DNA of 9,199 nt from a bacterium (GTDB taxonomy: Bacteria; Thermosulfidibacterota; Thermosulfidibacteria; Thermosulfidibacterales; JALWSI01). Below are positions 5,845 to 9,199 of the stretch, one piece after another. How positions within the stretch are numbered: the first letter of the stretch is position 1; each line of letters starts with the position of its first letter. Location of the stretch: contig JALWSI010000019.1 in assembly GCA_027080315.1 (NCBI GenBank), positions 1-9,199 of the forward strand. The letters run 5' to 3'. The notes beneath the pieces were generated by a model. That model made no database searches and had not been told where the DNA came from. It worked only from the letters and a program-made list of their open reading frames with translations. The position numbers were made by a program, and so were the translations under genes.

Positions 5845-6537
5845 ATGATAGGTTCAAAGAAGATTCTGGTGATTGAGGACGATCCTGATATCAGGATGGT
5901 TTTAAAAGGCCAGCTTGATATGGACGGTTATGAGGTTTACGAGGCTGAGACGGGAAGGGAAGGTCTTGTCCTTACAAAAAGCGTCTTGCCTGACTTGGTG
6001 ATCCTTGATCTCAACCTCCCTGATATGGATGGAATGAAGGTCTGTAAAGAGGTGAAAGAGATAGGGGATATCCCTGTGATAATGCTCACCGTTAGAGACA
6101 CAATGTCTGACAAGCTCAGAGGGTTTGAGGTTGGAGCAGACGACTATCTTACCAAACCTTTTGAATACCTTGAACTGGCCGCCCGTATAAAGGTCTGTCT
6201 TAAGAGAAAAGGGCAGAGGATGTTCAAGGATGAGCCTCTGGAGAGCGGTGACTTCAAACTCTTCCAGAAGCGCAGAGAGGTGGTTATAGGAGACAAGAAG
6301 ATTCGCCTCACAAAGAGAGAGACCCAACTTCTTGAGCTTCTAATGGGACATGCAGGGGATGTGGTGCCCAGGGAGTTCTTGAAGTCACAGATATGGCAAG
6401 GTGAGCTTGGCTCTGAGAGCAGGTCATTGGATGTGCATGTGAGGCGTCTTAGATGCAAGATAGAGCCTGATCCTGAAAATCCCCGTTATGTGATAACCCA
6501 TCCAGGGGTTGGATACAGGTTTGAGCCAGGGGAGTAG
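5845..6537 (+). CDS. OmpR/PhoB-family response regulator
   Basis: A 230-residue DNA-binding response regulator. The receiver domain (about 5-120) has the acidic pocket Glu11-Asp12-Asp13, the phosphoacceptor Asp55 in VILDLNLPD, Thr82 and Lys104 in LTKPF, so it should be fully active. The C-terminal winged helix (about 131-228) shows the family features LTKRETQLLELL, SLDVHVRRLRCKI and the closing VITHPGVGYRF. It starts 22 bp after the haem-c kinase, with AAGGAGG five bases before ATG, and is surely the partner of that kinase. Its 3' end overlaps the CRP/FNR-family gene by up to 29 bases in another frame. Likely targets are its own operon and the divergent cytochrome operon, for which the repeats at 4085-4111 are a candidate site. 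The regulon is inferred from position, not shown. Confidence 0.96.
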   Translation: MIGSKKILVIEDDPDIRMVLKGQLDMDGYEVYEAETGREGLVLTKSVLPDLVILDLNLPDMDGMKVCKEVKEIGDIPVIMLTVRDTMSDKLRGFEVGADDYLTKPFEYLELAARIKVCLKRKGQRMFKDEPLESGDFKLFQKRREVVIGDKKIRLTKRETQLLELLMGHAGDVVPREFLKSQIWQGELGSESRSLDVHVRRLRCKIEPDPENPRYVITHPGVGYRFEPGE

Positions 6538-7204
6538 GTCTGGAGATCTACTACTAAAAGAGGTTCCCCTTTTTAAAGGGCTCTCCCCTGATTTCCTAAG
6601 AACCTTAGAGGGGATTGCCAGAAGGCGCTTTGTGCCAAAGGGAGATATGCTTTTTATGCAGGGGGATCGGGCTGAGGGGTTCTATGTGTTGCTTTCTGGC
6701 AAGGTTAAGGTGATGAAGCTCTCTTCGCAGGGTAAAAGCCAGATTTTAGGGGTTTTTGGCCCTGGTGATTCGGTGGGGGAGGTGGCTGTATTCGAGGACG
6801 GTACCTATCCTGCTTATGCTCAGGCTATAGAGGACTCAACTCTGGCCTTCTTGCCACGAGACAGGTTTATTCAGGTGGTTAGAGAGAATCCCGATCTTGC
6901 ATTGGGAATGATGGCCATTCTCTCCCGTAGGCTACGCAGGTTGACCTCTTTGGCAGAGTCTCTCGCATTGAAAGAGGTGCCTGCAAGGTTGGCTCAGTAC
7001 CTATTGACTCTCGCCTCTGAGAGAGGAGACGAGGTGGTCTTAGGGTTGAAGAAGGGAGAGATTGCCGAGGTGCTTGGAACCACTCCAGAGACCCTTTCCC
7101 GCTCTTTTGCTAAATTGTCTTCCTTGGGAATGATAGAGGTTAATGGTCCTAAGGTGAGAATCCTGGATGAAAGGGCTTTGAGGCGTATCTCAGAGGAAAT
7201 TTGA
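6509..7204 (+). CDS. CRP/FNR-family transcriptional regulator without cysteines
   Basis: The 231-residue product (from TTG 6509) has a cyclic-nucleotide-binding-type beta barrel at about 20-130 (VLLSGKVKVM, GPGDSVGEVAVF), a long dimer helix at 131-150 and a winged helix at 155-228. The recognition helix reads TTPETLSRSFAKL (191-203). Glu-x-x-Ser-Arg here equals the contact residues of FNR, so a TTGAT/TTGAC-type half-site is predicted. There is no cysteine at all, so it cannot carry the FNR Fe-S cluster. Among relatives, the haem-dependent NO sensors DNR and HcpR are better models than FNR, and the barrel lacks an obvious full set of cAMP contacts. The start is uncertain: TTG 6509 or TTG 6521 (AGGGG twelve bases upstream). 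Both overlap the response-regulator gene, which suggests coupled translation. Placement in a haem-sensor operon supports a role in nitrogen-oxide or redox control, as inference. Confidence 0.9.
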   Translation: MDTGLSQGSRSGDLLLKEVPLFKGLSPDFLRTLEGIARRRFVPKGDMLFMQGDRAEGFYVLLSGKVKVMKLSSQGKSQILGVFGPGDSVGEVAVFEDGTYPAYAQAIEDSTLAFLPRDRFIQVVRENPDLALGMMAILSRRLRRLTSLAESLALKEVPARLAQYLLTLASERGDEVVLGLKKGEIAEVLGTTPETLSRSFAKLSSLGMIEVNGPKVRILDERALRRISEEI

Positions 7205-7281
7205 TCACGGTATTGGTATGAGCGCGGCTTTCCCTGATTTTACGAGGCTTATGAGGGAATCAAGACTTGTTTCTGAGCCTT

Positions 7282-7288
7282 AAAGGAG
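7282..7288 (+). promoter_or_regulatory. Shine-Dalgarno that decides the mazG start
   Basis: AAAGGAG lies five bases before an in-frame TTG (7294) and fourteen before ATG (7303). Spacing favours TTG; codon preference favours ATG. The two starts differ by three residues. Confidence 0.55.
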
Positions 7289-7293
7289 TAGAT

Positions 7294-8094
7294 TTGGTCA
7301 CCATGAAGAGCGAATCAAAGGATTGGTTCAGAGATCTGGTTGAGGTGATGAAACGCCTTAGGGCTAATGACGGGTGTCCTTGGGATAGAGAGCAGACCCA
7401 TTCATCTCTAAGAACCTACCTTTTGGAGGAGACCTATGAGGTTCTGGATGCTTTAGACAAGGAGGACCACGATGCTCTTTGTGAAGAGCTTGGGGACCTC
7501 TTGCTTCAAGTGGTGTTTCACGCCCAGATAGCCTGTGAAGATGGCAGATTCTGCATAGACGATGTGTGTCGTAATGTGGTTCTAAAGCTCATACACCGCC
7601 ATCCCCATGTGTTCGGCGATGCCCATGCAGAGACCCCTGAAGACGTGATGGAGCACTGGGAGCGTCTGAAGGCAAAAGAGACCAACCATAAAGGTTCTGT
7701 GCTAAAGGGTATTCCCGACTCTATGCCTGCCCTGCTGCAGGCCTACAGGCTTCAAGAGAAGGCTTCAAGGGTGGGGTTTGACTGGAGAGAGATAGATCCC
7801 GTCTGGGATAAGGTAAGGGAAGAGTGGGATGAGCTGGAGGATGCCTTTAAATCAGGTGATAGAGAGAGAATCTCGCATGAGCTGGGTGATCTTTTGTTTG
7901 CCATCACCAATCTTGCGAGGTTTATGAAGATAGACCCTGAGACGGCTTTAAGGGAGTGCAATAAACGGTTCAAGCGCAGGTTTGAACACGTTGAGGAGCG
8001 GGCTCGGGAAGAGGGTCTGGTTATGGAGGAGACCCCTTTAGATACGCTGGATCTATTCTGGGAAGAGGCAAAGAGAGCGGAAGGAGGGGAATAG
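7294..8094 (+). CDS. mazG: Nucleoside triphosphate pyrophosphohydrolase MazG
   Basis: A full-length two-domain MazG of 266 residues (from TTG 7294). It hydrolyses (d)NTPs to NMP and pyrophosphate in the cytoplasm, cleaning damaged nucleotides and affecting the stringent response. The first domain has the hallmark GCPWDREQTHSSLR (27-40), then LLEETYEVLDA (43-53) with the metal-binding EExxE, and EELGDLLLQVVFHAQ (64-78) giving the ExxD pair Glu65/Asp68. The middle has the usual HRHPHVFGD (101-109). The second, catalytically dominant domain repeats the pattern: EEWDELEDA (176-184) and HELGDLLFAITNLAR (195-209) with Glu196/Asp199, ending CNKRFKRRFEHVEE. The preceding 89 bp after the CRP/FNR gene contain no clear promoter or terminator, so it may be in the same transcript. 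It lies two bases before the AsmA-like gene. Nothing links it functionally to the sensor genes; co-occurrence is probably housekeeping. Confidence 0.97.
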   Translation: MVTMKSESKDWFRDLVEVMKRLRANDGCPWDREQTHSSLRTYLLEETYEVLDALDKEDHDALCEELGDLLLQVVFHAQIACEDGRFCIDDVCRNVVLKLIHRHPHVFGDAHAETPEDVMEHWERLKAKETNHKGSVLKGIPDSMPALLQAYRLQEKASRVGFDWREIDPVWDKVREEWDELEDAFKSGDRERISHELGDLLFAITNLARFMKIDPETALRECNKRFKRRFEHVEERAREEGLVMEETPLDTLDLFWEEAKRAEGGE

Positions 8095-8096
8095 AG

Positions 8097-9199
8097 ATGT
8101 CAAAGGGTATGAAGGTCATAATATCGTTAGTGGTTCTTATTGCCTTGGTTATGGGTGGACTTTTTATTGCTGTGAAGACCATGGTGACCAAAGAGAGGGT
8201 GATGGGCTACATCGCCCCAGTGGTTGAGCAGCGCTTTCATCGCAAGGTTTACTTGGAAGATGTTAGCGTTGGACTTTCCGCCCTGCATCTTAAGGGGTTT
8301 GTTCTCTCAGAAAGACTGCCCAGCAAAGAGGGCTTCTTCTCTGTTAAAGACCTTCAGGTGTCGTATCACCTTCTGCCGTTGATACTGAATAGAAAGATTG
8401 AGATTGGGGCAATCACCGTTGTTGGGCCAAAGATAAAGGTAGTGAAGTTGAAGAACGGCAAGTTCAACTTCAGCGATCTCATTGAGTCTCTGTCAGAAGG
8501 GCAAGAAGAGGAGAAGGGTGAGGCTTCTGGCGGTTCAGGGGGCGCTGATCCTCTAACCATTGAGAAGGTTCTGGTGAAGAATGGGGTTCTCTTCTTTGAA
8601 GACCAGTCGGTGCCCACAAAACCCGTTTACACCATTGATCTTTCCAGTTTCAGTATGGGGCCTCTCAACTTGAGTGGTTCGGTTCCTTACAGTTTTCAGG
8701 CCAGTGTTGAGAAGGAGACCAAGATCAGCGGTGAGGGCAGCTTCAACATAGTTGCATCTTCACAGTCTGGTTCTATCACCATAGATAACCTCCTGCTCTC
8801 GCTTCTCAATCCGTATCTTGAGGAATCTCAACGTTTTCAGCATGTTGCCGTTGATCAGGTGAGGATGGAAGAGTCTTTCTCATGGTCTGGCAAAGGGGTC
8901 TTAAAGGTTGATAAGGCTACGGTTAAGGTGGCAAACCAGAAACTCACAATAACCGGAAGGGTCTCCAACCTCTTCTCAAGTCCCGTCAGCAGGGTCCATG
9001 TTATGAGTAAATCTATAGTGCCAGCCGAGCTGCTGATCTTCTGGCAGCAGGCCACAGGGGCAGAGGTTACAAAAGGCTCTGGGGTTATGATGGTTCCAAT
9101 AAACGACCTTGATGCAAACATCTTTGCAACCTCAAAGGAGGTTAAGCTGGTCTCACTTAAGTGCTTTGTGGCAGAGGGAGCGGTGATGGCCAATGGAAA
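8097..9199 (+). CDS. AsmA/DUF748-like envelope protein, N-terminal part
   Basis: The frame is open from ATG 8097 to the right edge (367 complete codons, no stop), so the C-terminus is missing. AAGGAGG nine bases upstream supports the start, two bases after the mazG stop. The protein begins with a short basic stretch and one membrane helix at about 5-26 (VIISLVVLIALVMGGLFI), a signal anchor that puts the rest in the periplasm. The body looks beta-rich. The AsmA-type pattern is visible: RKVYLEDVSVGLSALHLKG, then IEIGAITVVGPKIKV followed by NGKFNFSDLI at about 120-129. A low-complexity acidic and Gly/Ser linker follows (about 133-150, EGQEEEKGEASGGSGG). AsmA-like proteins are thought to form bridge-like grooves that move phospholipids between inner and outer membrane, which supports a Gram-negative envelope. 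Family assignment rests on pattern, not on search; other large AsmA/TamB-type proteins are possible. Confidence 0.78.
   Translation, partial: MSKGMKVIISLVVLIALVMGGLFIAVKTMVTKERVMGYIAPVVEQRFHRKVYLEDVSVGLSALHLKGFVLSERLPSKEGFFSVKDLQVSYHLLPLILNRKIEIGAITVVGPKIKVVKLKNGKFNFSDLIESLSEGQEEEKGEASGGSGGADPLTIEKVLVKNGVLFFEDQSVPTKPVYTIDLSSFSMGPLNLSGSVPYSFQASVEKETKISGEGSFNIVASSQSGSITIDNLLLSLLNPYLEESQRFQHVAVDQVRMEESFSWSGKGVLKVDKATVKVANQKLTITGRVSNLFSSPVSRVHVMSKSIVPAELLIFWQQATGAEVTKGSGVMMVPINDLDANIFATSKEVKLVSLKCFVAEGAVMANG

Noticed and set aside
7218-7283. Possible 21-codon peptide gene (starts MSAAFPDFTRLM) between the CRP/FNR gene and mazG
   Set aside because: No Shine-Dalgarno before its ATG, and its stop overlaps the mazG ribosome site. 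It could be a leader peptide, but this length occurs by chance and nothing else supports it.
1-9199. CRISPR arrays, insertion sequences, phage genes or toxin-antitoxin pairs
   Set aside because: I found no regularly spaced repeats, transposase or integrase motifs. MazG is the pyrophosphohydrolase, and no mazE/mazF pair is next to it.

Overview
The window looks like chromosomal DNA from a Gram-negative strict anaerobe. A Desulfobacterota-like organism (sulfate or metal reducer) or a related anaerobic phylum is the best guess from gene content, but one window cannot settle the taxonomy. The clues are anaerobic-type cobamide genes, several c-type cytochromes including an octaheme enzyme with a quinol-linked partner, a haem-c sensor kinase, and an AsmA-type envelope protein. 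Recognisable Shine-Dalgarno sites and frequent TTG starts recur through the window.

Layout. (1) 1-1839, plus strand: the end of a cobamide operon. It holds the C-terminal third of a ThiC-family radical SAM protein, probably the 5-hydroxybenzimidazole synthase BzaF, overlapping a single-chain fusion of CbiH/CobJ (C17-methyltransferase) and CbiC/CobH (methylmutase). (2) 1862-1998, minus strand: tRNA-Leu(UAG) with encoded CCA and its own good sigma70-type promoter. (3) 2007-4050, minus strand: a two-gene cytochrome operon. A NapC/NrfH-type tetraheme membrane cytochrome is followed by a periplasmic octaheme cytochrome of the hydroxylamine oxidoreductase (HAO) family, and a strong hairpin lies just past the stop. 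(4) About 230 bp of AT-rich divergent intergenic DNA with overlapping small inverted repeats. (5) 4290-7204, plus strand: a regulatory operon of a histidine kinase with one periplasmic CxxCH haem site, an OmpR/PhoB-type response regulator, and a CRP/FNR-family regulator with no cysteines. (6) 7294-9199, plus strand: mazG, then an AsmA-like protein that runs off the window.

How they may work together. The two cytochromes should take electrons from menaquinol to the periplasm and reduce a nitrogen oxide (nitrite, NO or hydroxylamine). The family also allows oxidation, so direction is an inference. The divergent kinase has its own haem-c sensor domain, so the simplest model is that it senses a redox state or a haem ligand such as NO in the same compartment and, with its regulator and the CRP/FNR protein, controls the cytochrome operon. 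This haem-sensor plus octaheme-reductase locus is the most interesting unit here. The cobamide segment is a second point of interest because of the ThiC paralogue placement and the CbiH-CbiC fusion.
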